DNA from: Actinomyces massiliensis 4401292
GTDB taxonomy: Bacteria; Actinomycetota; Actinomycetes; Actinomycetales; Actinomycetaceae
Direction of reading: 5' to 3'
Length of the DNA: 64,000 nucleotides
NCBI RefSeq assembly: GCF_000269805.1
Contig: NZ_JH711481.1
Span: 980,569 to 1,044,568 of the forward strand
Shown here: positions 18,219-26,977 of the stretch, in pieces
How positions within the stretch are numbered: position 1 is the stretch's first letter
How the letters are laid out: each line of letters starts with the position of its first letter
The notes under the pieces: model-generated
Told to the model about the DNA's origin: nothing
The model's database searches: none
What the model saw: the letters and a program-made list of their open reading frames with translations, nothing else
Made by a program: the position numbers and the translations under genes

Positions 18219-18716
18219 ATGAGACGTCTCATCATGTCGCTGTGGCGCGACTTCACGCATGCCTTCTCCGGATGGTCGGGGATCGTCCTGGCGGCGCTGC
18301 TGGGCGTCGTCCTGGGAGTAGGCCTGTTCACGGTGCAGTACTCGGGCGTCACCGACTACCTCGGCGACGACCCCGCCACCTGCGCGAACTGCCACGCCAT
18401 GCGCGAGCAGTACGAGGGCTGGCAGAAGGGCAGCCACCATGACGTTGCCACTTGCAACTCCTGTCACGCGCCGCACGACGGCATCGTCCACAAGTACATC
18501 AACAAGGCGGACAACGGTTTCTGGCACTCGTTGAAGTTCACGTTCCAGAACTACCCGGAGAACATCCAGATCCGCGAGCACAATCGCGAGATCACCGAGG
18601 CCGCCTGTCTCTACTGCCACGCCGACTACGTGGACCAGGCCGTGAACAGCTCGACTCACAAGGGAGAGACGGTGTCGTGCATCCACTGCCACGACGGCGT
18701 CGGGCACGAGAGGTGA
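18219..18716 (+). CDS. nrfH: NrfH-type tetraheme cytochrome c quinol dehydrogenase
   Basis: A 165-residue membrane-anchored cytochrome of the NapC/NirT family. It takes electrons from menaquinol and passes them to NrfA at the outer face of the membrane. One N-terminal helix (IVLAALLGVVLGVGLFTVQY) is followed by four CxxCH heme sites: CANCH at 55, CNSCH at 79, CLYCH at 130 and CIHCH at 154. Start: the ATG at 18219 behind GGAGGG; the frame is open upstream but lacks a ribosome site. It begins a seven-gene cluster with very short gaps. Confidence 0.93.
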   Translation: MRRLIMSLWRDFTHAFSGWSGIVLAALLGVVLGVGLFTVQYSGVTDYLGDDPATCANCHAMREQYEGWQKGSHHDVATCNSCHAPHDGIVHKYINKADNGFWHSLKFTFQNYPENIQIREHNREITEAACLYCHADYVDQAVNSSTHKGETVSCIHCHDGVGHER

Positions 18717-18722
18717 TGTGCG

Positions 18723-20330
18723 ATGAGTGGTAAGAACGATCAGAACGCCAAGAACGGTGCTGATCGCGAGGAACTCGCCATCGACGTGGAGGACTTGGAG
18801 GACCTCGACGACATCAAGGACCCCGACGACCCCGACGACCCCGACGACGCCGAGGAGGGCGCTCGCCGTGCCGGGAGGCGCGGGAAGCGCAGGAGTCGTA
18901 CCCGGTGGGTCGGGCCGCGCAAGCGGTGGGTGCCGATCGCCGTCCTCGTCGTCGTCGCCATCGGGTCGGCGGCACTGACCTGGCTGCTGACCACGATCTT
19001 CGAGCACAAGCAGGAGGCGAAGTCCCCCTTCACCCAGGTCGTTCAGCTGACCGACACGACCTATGACCCGGCCGTGTGGGGGCAGAACTTCCCCATCCAG
19101 TACGAGCAGTACAAGAAGACCCGCGAGGACACCGACGGCGACTTCGTCGAGGTCGAGCCGACCGACGACGACCCGCGCGACTACCACACGACCTCCCGCA
19201 TCGACATGGAGACCAGGGCGCAGCGGATGTGGCGCGGCTACGCCTTCGCGATCGACTACACCGAGCCCCGCGGCCACGAGTGGGCGCTCGAGGACCAGAA
19301 GAACACCAAGCGCAACAAGCCCCCCTTCAAGCAGCCCGGCACCTGCCTGAACTGCCACGCCTCGATGCCCGAGGTCTACGACGCGCTGGGCAACGGCGAC
19401 CGCGAGGCCGGGTTCGATGCCATGAACGCGATGAGCTACGACGAGGCCGTCCAGCACGCCTCCTCGTCCATCGCCTGCATCGACTGCCACGACCCCCAGA
19501 CCATGGAGCTGACGATCACCCGCCCGGCGTTCGTGGAGGGCATCAAGCAGGCCAAGGCCGCCGAGGGCGTCCCCGACTACGACGTCAACCGCGACGCCAC
19601 CAACCAGGAGATGCGCACCTACGTGTGCGCGCAGTGCCACGTCGAGTACTACTTCGCCGGCGAGGGCAAGACCCTGACCTTCCCGTGGAAGAACGGCCTG
19701 ACCGTCTACGACGCGATGAACTATTACGACGAGGTCGGCTGGACCGACTTCACCCACGAGGAGAGCGGCGCTCCGGCGCTCAAGGCGCAGCACCCCGACT
19801 TCGAGACCTGGTCGCAGGGCATCCACGCGGCCAACGGCGTCACCTGCGCCGACTGCCACATGCCGTACAACCGCGAGGGTGCGGCGAAGGTCTCGAATCA
19901 CCAGATCATGAGCCCGATGGCCGACGACGACACGATCAACGCCTCCTGCCTCACCTGCCACCACTCGAGCGCCTCTGAGATGAGAGAACGTGTCGAGGGC
20001 ATTCAGAGCCGTTGGCAGAGCTCGCTGGACGTGAGCTTCACGGCGCTCGATGCGCTGATCACCGACATCACCGCGGCTGCCGATAACGGCACGGCCACCG
20101 AGGAGCAGCTGACGTCGGCCCGCGACTACCAGCGCAAGGCCCAGTTCGTCGTTGACTACTCCTTCTCCGAGAACGGGCGCGGGTTCCACGCCCCGGCGTA
20201 CTCGATCTCGATCCTCAACCAGGCGACCGACTGGGCGCGCTCCGGCCAGCTGGTGCTGCGCGGGGTCGAGGTCGACAACGGCGTCGCCCCCGCCGTCCAG
20301 GAACAGCACCTGCCGCGTGGTGAGAAGTGA
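18723..20330 (+). CDS. nrfA: Pentaheme cytochrome c nitrite reductase, CXXCH variant
   Basis: A 535-residue protein reducing nitrite to ammonium outside the membrane. Residues 1-60 are cytoplasmic and unusually acidic (several DDP units), followed by an uncleaved anchor helix at about 69-93. Five heme sites are CLNCH at 208, CIDCH at 252, CAQCH at 302, CADCH at 375 and CLTCH at 409. The first replaces the CXXCK that most NrfA use at the catalytic heme. Likely active-site residues are the Tyr in VEYYFAG and the His in QHPDFETWSQGIH. It starts 6 bp after nrfH. Confidence 0.93.
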   Translation: MSGKNDQNAKNGADREELAIDVEDLEDLDDIKDPDDPDDPDDAEEGARRAGRRGKRRSRTRWVGPRKRWVPIAVLVVVAIGSAALTWLLTTIFEHKQEAKSPFTQVVQLTDTTYDPAVWGQNFPIQYEQYKKTREDTDGDFVEVEPTDDDPRDYHTTSRIDMETRAQRMWRGYAFAIDYTEPRGHEWALEDQKNTKRNKPPFKQPGTCLNCHASMPEVYDALGNGDREAGFDAMNAMSYDEAVQHASSSIACIDCHDPQTMELTITRPAFVEGIKQAKAAEGVPDYDVNRDATNQEMRTYVCAQCHVEYYFAGEGKTLTFPWKNGLTVYDAMNYYDEVGWTDFTHEESGAPALKAQHPDFETWSQGIHAANGVTCADCHMPYNREGAAKVSNHQIMSPMADDDTINASCLTCHHSSASEMRERVEGIQSRWQSSLDVSFTALDALITDITAAADNGTATEEQLTSARDYQRKAQFVVDYSFSENGRGFHAPAYSISILNQATDWARSGQLVLRGVEVDNGVAPAVQEQHLPRGEK

Positions 20331-20364
20331 TGGGAGCGGGCGCGCAGGGGAGTGGTGCGAGGCG

Positions 20365-21372
20365 ATGACGCCTGAGGGAAGCGGAACGGACCGCGAGGAG
20401 CTCGAGGCCTTCCTCGCCACCGCCCCGGAGCATCTCAAGGGCTGGGCCGGCGAGCAGCTGGCCCGGCTCGAGGCCCAGGGCGGCCCCGGTGAGGCTGCAG
20501 AAGCAGAAGCAGAGCTCGAGGCAGAAGCAGAGCCGAGGCGCTCCGACGGCGAGGACGGCGACGGCGGGCGGAAGGAGGCCGACGTCGAGGGGCCGTCCGA
20601 CGACGAGCAGGAGGCCGACGTCGAGGACCTGCTGGACGATGATGAGGAGCGGGCCGCGCCCACGCGGGCCTCTCGGGACGCGAATAATCGCCGGCGCCCG
20701 GCGTCGAGGCTGCAGCAGAGGACCGGCGTCTCCCGGGTGAACCTGGTGCTGGTCATGCTCCTGGCCGCCGCCGCAGTCATCATCGTCAGGCAGATGGGGC
20801 TGATAGGGGCCACGGGGTCGAGCGAGGCCGGTGGCCAGATGACCGTGCCGGCCAATCACCCGATGGTGGGCGCCAGCGCCGACCCCTCCGCCATGGCGCA
20901 GATGGACCAGGCCGAGCCGGTCGACACCGACCTGGAGGCCGAGTTGAAGGCCGAGGCCGAGGCGGACTCCACCAACGTCTCGGCCCGCCAGCAGCTGGGC
21001 GTGATGTACCTCAAGGCGGACCTGTACCAGGACGCGATCACGTGGCTCCAGCAGATCCTCGACACCGACCCCGACAACCTCGACGCACTCCTGGCCATCG
21101 GCAGCGCGGAGTACCAGTCGAGCCAGTACGATGCCGCGGAGAAGCACTGGCGGCGCGTGACCGAGCTGGACTCCAGCGTCGCCGAGCCCTGGTACAACCT
21201 GGGGTTCCTCTACATGGCCAAGACCCCTCCGGAGACCGGGCGCGCGACCGAGTGCTGGAACAAGGTGCTCGAGATCGCCCCGGACTCTGACCTGGCGGCG
21301 GGCGTGCGCACTCACCTGAACCGCATCTCCTCCTCTCCCACGGCCGCACCCGCAGCCCCGACCGGAGGGTAG
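20365..21372 (+). CDS. Membrane-anchored TPR protein, NrfG/CcmI-like
   Basis: A 335-residue protein. The first 130 residues are acidic and low complexity, then one helix (VNLVLVMLLAAAAVIIV), then about three TPR units between residues 215 and 320 (LGVMYLKADLYQDAITWLQQ and two following). Position between nrfA and ccdA suggests a chaperone holding apocytochromes for heme attachment, as NrfG or the CcmH/CcmI TPR domain does; this is inference. The frame opens upstream inside nrfA, but the ATG at 20365 follows a GGTGCGAGG ribosome-site-like sequence. 34 bp separate it from nrfA. Confidence 0.8.
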   Translation: MTPEGSGTDREELEAFLATAPEHLKGWAGEQLARLEAQGGPGEAAEAEAELEAEAEPRRSDGEDGDGGRKEADVEGPSDDEQEADVEDLLDDDEERAAPTRASRDANNRRRPASRLQQRTGVSRVNLVLVMLLAAAAVIIVRQMGLIGATGSSEAGGQMTVPANHPMVGASADPSAMAQMDQAEPVDTDLEAELKAEAEADSTNVSARQQLGVMYLKADLYQDAITWLQQILDTDPDNLDALLAIGSAEYQSSQYDAAEKHWRRVTELDSSVAEPWYNLGFLYMAKTPPETGRATECWNKVLEIAPDSDLAAGVRTHLNRISSSPTAAPAAPTGG

Positions 21373-21376
21373 ATGC

Positions 21377-22066
21377 ATGGAGATCACGCTTCCGGTGGCC
21401 CTGATCGCAGGACTCGTCTCCTTCGCCTCGCCCTGCTTCCTCCCCATCGTCCCGGCCTTCGTCGGCCAGCTCGTAGGCGCTGGGCCCCAGCGGATGAGCG
21501 GACGCGCGGCCCTGGGCAACGCGCTGTGCTTCGTCGCGGGGTTCTCCGCGGTCTTCATCGCCCTGTGGGCCTCCATCGGCCTGATCGGGTGGTCGCTGGG
21601 CCCTTACTCGGTCTACGTCCGGATCGCCGGCGGAGCCGCTCTAGTCCTCATGGGCCTGCACGTGGCGGGGATCCTGAGTATCAGCCCGCTCAACGGCCTG
21701 GCCCGCGCCCCCATGCCGCAGGGAGGCGCGTCGCCCTTGCGCGCCGGGGTGATGGGCGTGGTCTTCGCAGCGGGCTGGACCCCGTGCATCGGGCCGATCC
21801 TCAGCGGCATCATCGCCCTGGCGACCATGAGCGCCACGGCCTGGTCGGGCGTCTCCCTCATGGTCGCCTACTGCCTGGGGCTGGGCCTGCCCATCGTCGC
21901 GGTCGCCCTCGGGTCCGCGCAGGTCACCAGGCGCTTCGACTGGTTCCGGCGTCATCACGTCGGGGTCTCGCTGGCGAGCGGAGGCCTGCTGGTGGTCGTC
22001 GGTTTTCTCATGATCGCCAACCTGCTCCCCAGGCTGGCCGGTATGGTCCCGGCTCTCGGGATCTGA
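21377..22066 (+). CDS. ccdA: Cytochrome c biogenesis thiol-disulfide carrier CcdA
   Basis: A 229-residue membrane protein with six predicted helices. It moves reducing equivalents across the membrane to keep apocytochrome heme-site cysteines reduced. The two redox cysteines lie in SFASPCFLPIVPAF in helix 1 and AGWTPCIGPILSG in helix 4, the diagnostic CcdA/DsbD-beta pattern. It starts 4 bp after the TPR gene and is followed 13 bp later by resB. Confidence 0.92.
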   Translation: MEITLPVALIAGLVSFASPCFLPIVPAFVGQLVGAGPQRMSGRAALGNALCFVAGFSAVFIALWASIGLIGWSLGPYSVYVRIAGGAALVLMGLHVAGILSISPLNGLARAPMPQGGASPLRAGVMGVVFAAGWTPCIGPILSGIIALATMSATAWSGVSLMVAYCLGLGLPIVAVALGSAQVTRRFDWFRRHHVGVSLASGGLLVVVGFLMIANLLPRLAGMVPALGI

Positions 22067-22079
22067 GGAGAGGTAACGG

Positions 22080-23630
22080 ATGAGCAACGACACCGAGCCT
22101 CGAGCTCCCCGGACGGACGGCGCCGCCCCGGTGGACGGCCTCGACGACCAGGCCGCACTCTCCCCGGGGCAGGTCCTGATGCAGGTGTACGCCTTCTTCT
22201 ACAAGAAGTCCGTCGGCCTGGTCCTCCTCCTGCTGACGGGGCTGCTCTCGCTGCTGGGCGTGCTCTTCGCACAGATGCCGTCCGACCTCAAGAACGACCC
22301 GCAGGCCACCGCCCGATGGCTGGAGCAGGCGCGGCAGGTCTACGGCGGTTGGACCGACGTCCTCCACAAGGCCGGCGTCTTCCACATGTTCTCCTCGGTC
22401 CCGTTCCTGATCGTGATGGGGCTGCTCGCCGTGTCGATCATCGCGTGCACCGTGCACCGGCTTCCGATCATCTGGCGAGCCGCACGCCACCCCCGCATCA
22501 GGGTGACGACGCGGTTCTTCGACCGCGCCCGGCTCCGCTCCCGCTTCACCGCCCCGATCGGCGCCGAGAAGGCGTTCGAGATCGTATGCGCCGACGCCCG
22601 CAGGCACCGCATGCGGGTGATCACCCATGACAGGGGCCCCGGTCGCAACGCCTACATCGACCGCTTCCGCTGGGGACCATTCGGCACCGTTCTCGCTCAC
22701 ACCGCCTTCGTGATCATCATGGCCGGCTTCGTCGTCTCGTCCCTCACCGGCTTCCGCGACCAGCAGTTCACGCTGACCGTCGGCTATCCCAAGGAGGTCG
22801 GTCACGGCACCACCCTGACGGCCGAGGCCAAGGGCTTCCAGGACACCTACTACGACGACGGCTCCCCCAAGGACTACGTCGCCGACCTGGTGGTCTACGA
22901 CGACGGCCGTCAGGTGGCCGGCCGGCAGGTGCGGGTCAACTCCCCCCTGTCCTACGACGGCGTCATGTTCCACCAGGCCTACTTCGGCGTCGCCGCCGTC
23001 CTGAGCATCACCGACTCATCCGGCACCGAGGTCTTTCACGACGGCGTCGCCCTGGAGCGGACCACCAAGGACAAGAAGCTCATCTATGGCCGTACCACTC
23101 TGCCCGACGGCAACACGCTCTTCGTCGTCGGGTCGGCCTCGGGCCAGACCGATACCGGCATCGAGCCCGGTCAGGTGGGGATCGAGATCTACGAGGGCGA
23201 CGCCGGCGATCCCATCGACCGGACCACGCTCGACACGGGGGTTCCGACGTCCCTGGGGGGATACACCTTCACTTTCGAGCGGGAGCAGCAGTTCACCGGG
23301 ATGACCGTCAGGAGGGACCCGGGAACCGGGATCGTGTGGCTCGGGTTCCTCCTGCTGTTCGTCGGCACCTGCATGACGATGCTCGCCAGGCACCGGCGGA
23401 TGTGGGTGCGGGTGACCCGGACCGACGACGGGACCCTGGTCCAGATGGCCTCGCCGGACCGGCAGGACTCCGGGTTCACCAGGTTCTTCACGGACATGGC
23501 TGTGCGCGTCAGCAGCGACATGAGCGCTGCGGCCGGCGAGGCTCGCGGGGGCGACGACGCCGGCGAGAACGAGAGAAGCGATGAGAGAGACACGGCTCGC
23601 ACCCACGAGAGGAACACCGCCGATGATTGA
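22080..23630 (+). CDS. resB: Cytochrome c biogenesis protein ResB (System II)
   Basis: A 516-residue ResB/CcsB1-type protein. Three N-terminal helices span residues 35-230 (KSVGLVLLLLTGLLSLLGVL, FHMFSSVPFLIVMGLLAVS, FGTVLAHTAFVIIMAGF), followed by a large extracytoplasmic domain and a fourth helix (WLGFLLLFVGTCMTML). With CcsA it forms the heme export and attachment complex. Its end overlaps the ccsA start by 8 bp. The last 45 residues are a charged, low-complexity tail. Confidence 0.92.
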   Translation: MSNDTEPRAPRTDGAAPVDGLDDQAALSPGQVLMQVYAFFYKKSVGLVLLLLTGLLSLLGVLFAQMPSDLKNDPQATARWLEQARQVYGGWTDVLHKAGVFHMFSSVPFLIVMGLLAVSIIACTVHRLPIIWRAARHPRIRVTTRFFDRARLRSRFTAPIGAEKAFEIVCADARRHRMRVITHDRGPGRNAYIDRFRWGPFGTVLAHTAFVIIMAGFVVSSLTGFRDQQFTLTVGYPKEVGHGTTLTAEAKGFQDTYYDDGSPKDYVADLVVYDDGRQVAGRQVRVNSPLSYDGVMFHQAYFGVAAVLSITDSSGTEVFHDGVALERTTKDKKLIYGRTTLPDGNTLFVVGSASGQTDTGIEPGQVGIEIYEGDAGDPIDRTTLDTGVPTSLGGYTFTFEREQQFTGMTVRRDPGTGIVWLGFLLLFVGTCMTMLARHRRMWVRVTRTDDGTLVQMASPDRQDSGFTRFFTDMAVRVSSDMSAAAGEARGGDDAGENERSDERDTARTHERNTADD

Positions 23631-24552
23631 GTACTCCCAAGCCCTCCTGCTCATCACCACGACACTCGTCGCCGTTTCCACGATCGCCTACCTGGGCGCC
23701 TTCTTCGCGGTCCGGATGTCGGTGAGGGGAGCGGGCCCCGCCGCGGCCACCGCCGGGCAGACCGGAACGGTGATCATCAACACCGGCGACGGCGACCGGG
23801 TCGTGTCGGTGACCGGAGGCGTCCACCGCGCCCCGATCAAGCGGTTCACGGTCACCTGGTGGGCCGCCAAGTCGACGCAGATGAGCCTGGTGCTGCTGAC
23901 CGGGTCGCTGGTCGCCCGCACGATCGCCACCGGCCACATGCCCTTCTCGAACCACTACGAGTTCGCCATCTCCTTCGCCTGGGGCATGATCCTCGCCCAG
24001 GTGTACTTCGAGTGGCGCTACCGGGTGCGCACCGTGTCGATCATCGTGCTGCCGGTGATCCTGGCGATGCTCATCTACGCCTCCACGCTGTCCTACCAGC
24101 CGAGCCCGCTCATGCCGGCGCTGCAGAACTCCCCGCTGCTCACTCTGCACGTGCTCACCGCCTCGATCGGCTACGGCGCGTCGGTGGTCTCCTTCGCGGC
24201 CGCGCTCATGTACCTGCTCGCGCCCCACGTGAGGTGGAAGGGCTGGCCCAGGGAGGAGGTGCTCGACGACCTCGGCTACAAGGCCACGGTGGTCACCTTC
24301 CCCATGCTGACGCTCATGCTCATTCTGGGGGCGATCTGGGGCAATGTCGCCTGGGGGCGCTACTGGGGCTGGGATCCCAAGGAGACCGCCGCCCTGGTCA
24401 CCTGGCTGATCTACGGCGCCTACCTGCATGCGCGGGTGACACGCGGCTGGCGCGGGTCGAGGTCGGCGTGGCTTCTCATCCTCGGCTTCTGCGCCGTCAT
24501 CTTCACCTACCTGGGCAATCTTTTCTTCGGAGGTCTGCACTCCTATGCCTGA
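23623..24552 (+). CDS. ccsA: Cytochrome c heme lyase subunit CcsA (also called CcsB or ResC)
   Basis: A 309-residue membrane protein with eight predicted helices. The heme-binding tryptophan-rich motif is WGNVAWGRYWGWDPKETAAL (canonical WGxxWxxYWxWDPKE). Conserved histidines flank it (ANHYEF-like SNHYEFAIS and TLHVLTA). The frame opens earlier, but the ATG at 23623 overlapping the resB stop gives the family N-terminus. It overlaps the downstream thioredoxin gene by 8 bp, so the complex is translated in series. Confidence 0.93.
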   Translation: MIEYSQALLLITTTLVAVSTIAYLGAFFAVRMSVRGAGPAAATAGQTGTVIINTGDGDRVVSVTGGVHRAPIKRFTVTWWAAKSTQMSLVLLTGSLVARTIATGHMPFSNHYEFAISFAWGMILAQVYFEWRYRVRTVSIIVLPVILAMLIYASTLSYQPSPLMPALQNSPLLTLHVLTASIGYGASVVSFAAALMYLLAPHVRWKGWPREEVLDDLGYKATVVTFPMLTLMLILGAIWGNVAWGRYWGWDPKETAALVTWLIYGAYLHARVTRGWRGSRSAWLLILGFCAVIFTYLGNLFFGGLHSYA

Positions 24553-25276
24553 TCTGCCCGAGCCCGACGGGCCCGCTGAGCCCGATAAGGTCGACAAGGT
24601 TGGCGAGTCTGCTGAGCCCGATAAGGTCGACAAGGTTGGCGAGTCTGCTGAGCCCGACGAGGCCGGGCCTGTCGACGAGCCCGCCTGGCGGGCCCGCCTG
24701 CGCCGCTCCGGCTTCGGCCAGATCGCCGTCGTCCTGGTGACGTCCTTCGCCATCGCCATCACGGCCTGGTGGGTGGTCAGGCCGTCCGCGACCGAGGAGC
24801 CCCGCGCCGAGACGGCCGTCGTCACCCAGGTGGACATCGAGGGGGTCCAGAGTGCGCCGGTGGCGGGGGACGCGGCCCCCGCCTTCGAGGGAGCCGACAT
24901 CAAGGGCGGGCCCGTATCGCTGGCCCAGATGCGGGGAAAGCCAGTGTGGCTCATGTTCGTCGCCACCTGGTGCACGGGCTGCCGCACCGAGATGCCCGAC
25001 GTCAAGGACGCCGTCGCCGCCTACGGAGACGACATCCAGCTCGTCGTCGTCTACACCGGGGAGAGCGTCTCCACCGTGCGCTCCTACGCCGATCGCGTCG
25101 GCAACGACTTCACCCAGGTGGCCGATGAGAGCCAGGCGATCTCCGCCTCGTACGGAGTCATGGGCGTGCCTTCGCACGTCTTCATCGACGCCGACGGCGT
25201 CGTCCACCAGGTGCAGGTCGGCCTGCTGTCCTCCGACCAGATGGCCCGGGCGATCGAGGAGGTCAAGGCTGGCTGA
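24545..25276 (+). CDS. Membrane-anchored thioredoxin-like protein (ResA/CcmG type)
   Basis: A 243-residue protein. Residues 1-45 hold two exact copies of a 12-residue acidic unit (EPDKVDKVGESA; 36-bp DNA repeat at 24578-24649). One helix follows (IAVVLVTSFAIAITAWWVV), then an extracytoplasmic thioredoxin fold with the active site WCTGC near residue 149 and cis-proline in GVPSHVFI. It probably receives electrons from CcdA and reduces apocytochrome cysteines. It closes the nrf cluster. Confidence 0.88.
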   Translation: MPDLPEPDGPAEPDKVDKVGESAEPDKVDKVGESAEPDEAGPVDEPAWRARLRRSGFGQIAVVLVTSFAIAITAWWVVRPSATEEPRAETAVVTQVDIEGVQSAPVAGDAAPAFEGADIKGGPVSLAQMRGKPVWLMFVATWCTGCRTEMPDVKDAVAAYGDDIQLVVVYTGESVSTVRSYADRVGNDFTQVADESQAISASYGVMGVPSHVFIDADGVVHQVQVGLLSSDQMARAIEEVKAG

Positions 25277-25286
25277 GCCCCCGCAT

Positions 25287-25319
25287 CGACATCGGTCCGG
25301 TTCGGCGCCGAGATCGATC
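25287..25319 (-). repeat. Decayed two-unit relic of the 22-bp repeat
   Basis: Two imperfect cores, CGACATCGGTC at 25287 and CGAGATCGATC at 25309, lie exactly 22 bp apart in the minus orientation, upstream of pyrE. Each differs from the consensus by one base in the 11-bp core. Confidence 0.6.
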
Positions 25320-25382
25320 CGAAGCGCCCGCGGAGCCTCGTAGTCCCACCCGCTCCGGGATGCAATCATCTAGCCTGGTGGC

Positions 25383-25952
25383 GTGACAACGAACGACTCC
25401 CCGCGCGCCCGCCTCGCCCAACTCGTCGCCGACCTCGCCGTCGTGCGCGGCAGGGTCACCCTGGCCTCCGGCGTCGAATCCGATTTCTACGTCGATATGC
25501 GCCGAGCGACCCTGCACCGCAGCGCCGCTCCTCTCATCGGCCATGTCATGCTCGACATGCTCGAGGAGGCCGGTCTGAGCACGGATGACGTCGACGCCGT
25601 CGGGGGTTTGACCATGGGGGCGGATCCGGTGGCCACCGCCATGCTCCACGCCGCCGCGTCGCGCGGCCTGGGGCTCGACGCCTTCGTCGTGCGCAAGGCC
25701 GTTAAGGATCACGGTATGAGGCGCCGCATCGAGGGGCCGGAGGTCGTCGGTCGCCGCGTGGTCGTCCTGGAGGACACCTCGACCACCGGCGGCTCTCCGC
25801 TGGAGGCGGTCGAGGCGCTGCGCGAGGCCGGCGCGAACGTGCTGGCCGTGGCCGTCGTCGTCGATCGCGATACCGGCGCGCGCGAGCGCATTGAGGCAGC
25901 GGGCCTGCCCTACCACGCCGCGCTGGGACTGGCCGACCTGGGGCTGGGTTGA
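25383..25952 (+). CDS. pyrE: Orotate phosphoribosyltransferase
   Basis: A 189-residue protein that joins orotate to PRPP to make OMP in pyrimidine synthesis. The PRPP motif is VVVLEDTSTTGGS near residues 122-134, and the substrate-side features are VESDFYVDMR and GGLTMGADPVATA. The GTG at 25383 has TAGCCT 6 nt upstream, suggesting a leaderless transcript. No other pyr genes are adjacent. Confidence 0.93.
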   Translation: MTTNDSPRARLAQLVADLAVVRGRVTLASGVESDFYVDMRRATLHRSAAPLIGHVMLDMLEEAGLSTDDVDAVGGLTMGADPVATAMLHAAASRGLGLDAFVVRKAVKDHGMRRRIEGPEVVGRRVVVLEDTSTTGGSPLEAVEALREAGANVLAVAVVVDRDTGARERIEAAGLPYHAALGLADLGLG

Positions 25953-26112
25953 GCCGCTTCGCCCGGTTCTGTCCAGTTCGGAGGCATAGCGCCATTCCCG
26001 ACGACGGCGGTAGAGCAGGGATTCGCATGGTTTCAAGGACAGCGGTCATGTCTCGAGCCCACTCGCCGCTCCTAAACCGCCGTGATGGACAGGGGCGGGC
26101 AGAAGCGCAATC

Positions 26113-26877
26113 ATGACGCACAACAGCAGCCGGTTCCGCGCGCAGCAACCGGCGAGTGCCGACGATCCGGGGGACGCCGCCGATCTTCCCGAGGGGGAGC
26201 ACCGGACTGAGAGCCGAGTCCGGCTCAGCCCGCTGGATCGTGATGCCCCGGCCGACCGGCGCGAGACCGGCGTGGGTCCCTGGCCCGGCGGCCCCGAGGC
26301 GTGGCCGATCGATCCCCGTTACGCCCCCGAGCTCCTGGCGGAAGGAGACCGGCGCAATGTCGTCGATCGCTACCGCTACTGGAGCGTCGAGGCGATCCGC
26401 GCCGATCTCGCCTCCCGCGCGCACCCGCTGCACGTGGCCATCGAGAACGTCAGCCAGGACCTCAATATCGGCTCGATCGTGCGCACCGCCAACGCCTTCA
26501 ACGTCGCCGGCGTCCATATCATCGGCCGACGCCGCTGGAACAAGCGCGGCGCCATGGTCACCAACCGCTACCTCGATGTGCGCCATCACCCCGAGCCCGA
26601 CGAGCTGCTCGCCTGGGCCTCCGGGGCGGGCTACGAGGCCATCGCCATCGACAACGGCCCCGGTTCGCGGCCGTTGGAGGGCGAGCCCCTGCCCGAGCGC
26701 TGCCTCATGGTCTTCGGAAGCGAGGGGGAGGGGATCGGACCGGCGCTGCTCGCGGGGTGCTCCCGTCTGCTGCGCATCGGCCAGTACGGCTCCACGCGCT
26801 CCATCAATGTGGCTGCCGCCGCCGCTGTCGCCATGCACGCATGGATACTCCAGCACGGCGGCCCGGCTCCGGATTGA
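26113..26877 (+). CDS. SpoU/TrmH family RNA 2'-O-methyltransferase
   Basis: A 254-residue protein. The first 90 residues are variable and hydrophilic. The SPOUT domain carries IENVSQDLNIGSIVRTANAF (motif 1 with the catalytic Arg), VFGSEGEGIGPAL (motif 2) and QYGSTRSINVAAAAAVAM (motif 3), forming the trefoil-knot SAM site. It methylates a ribose in tRNA or rRNA; the target cannot be read from sequence. Confidence 0.9.
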   Translation: MTHNSSRFRAQQPASADDPGDAADLPEGEHRTESRVRLSPLDRDAPADRRETGVGPWPGGPEAWPIDPRYAPELLAEGDRRNVVDRYRYWSVEAIRADLASRAHPLHVAIENVSQDLNIGSIVRTANAFNVAGVHIIGRRRWNKRGAMVTNRYLDVRHHPEPDELLAWASGAGYEAIAIDNGPGSRPLEGEPLPERCLMVFGSEGEGIGPALLAGCSRLLRIGQYGSTRSINVAAAAAVAMHAWILQHGGPAPD

Positions 26878-26977
26878 GGCTGAGGCTGAAGCTGAAGCGC
26901 AGAACCGGGCTGCGCGGTCCCGGTCGGCGACCGCCCACGAGACATCGAGGCGTCATCAATCGGAAGTGATGGAGTGA

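Noticed and set aside
18165-20855. 896-codon minus-strand frame opposite nrfH-nrfA
   Set aside because: Antisense to genes with nine clear CxxCH heme motifs; composition is that of a shadow frame.
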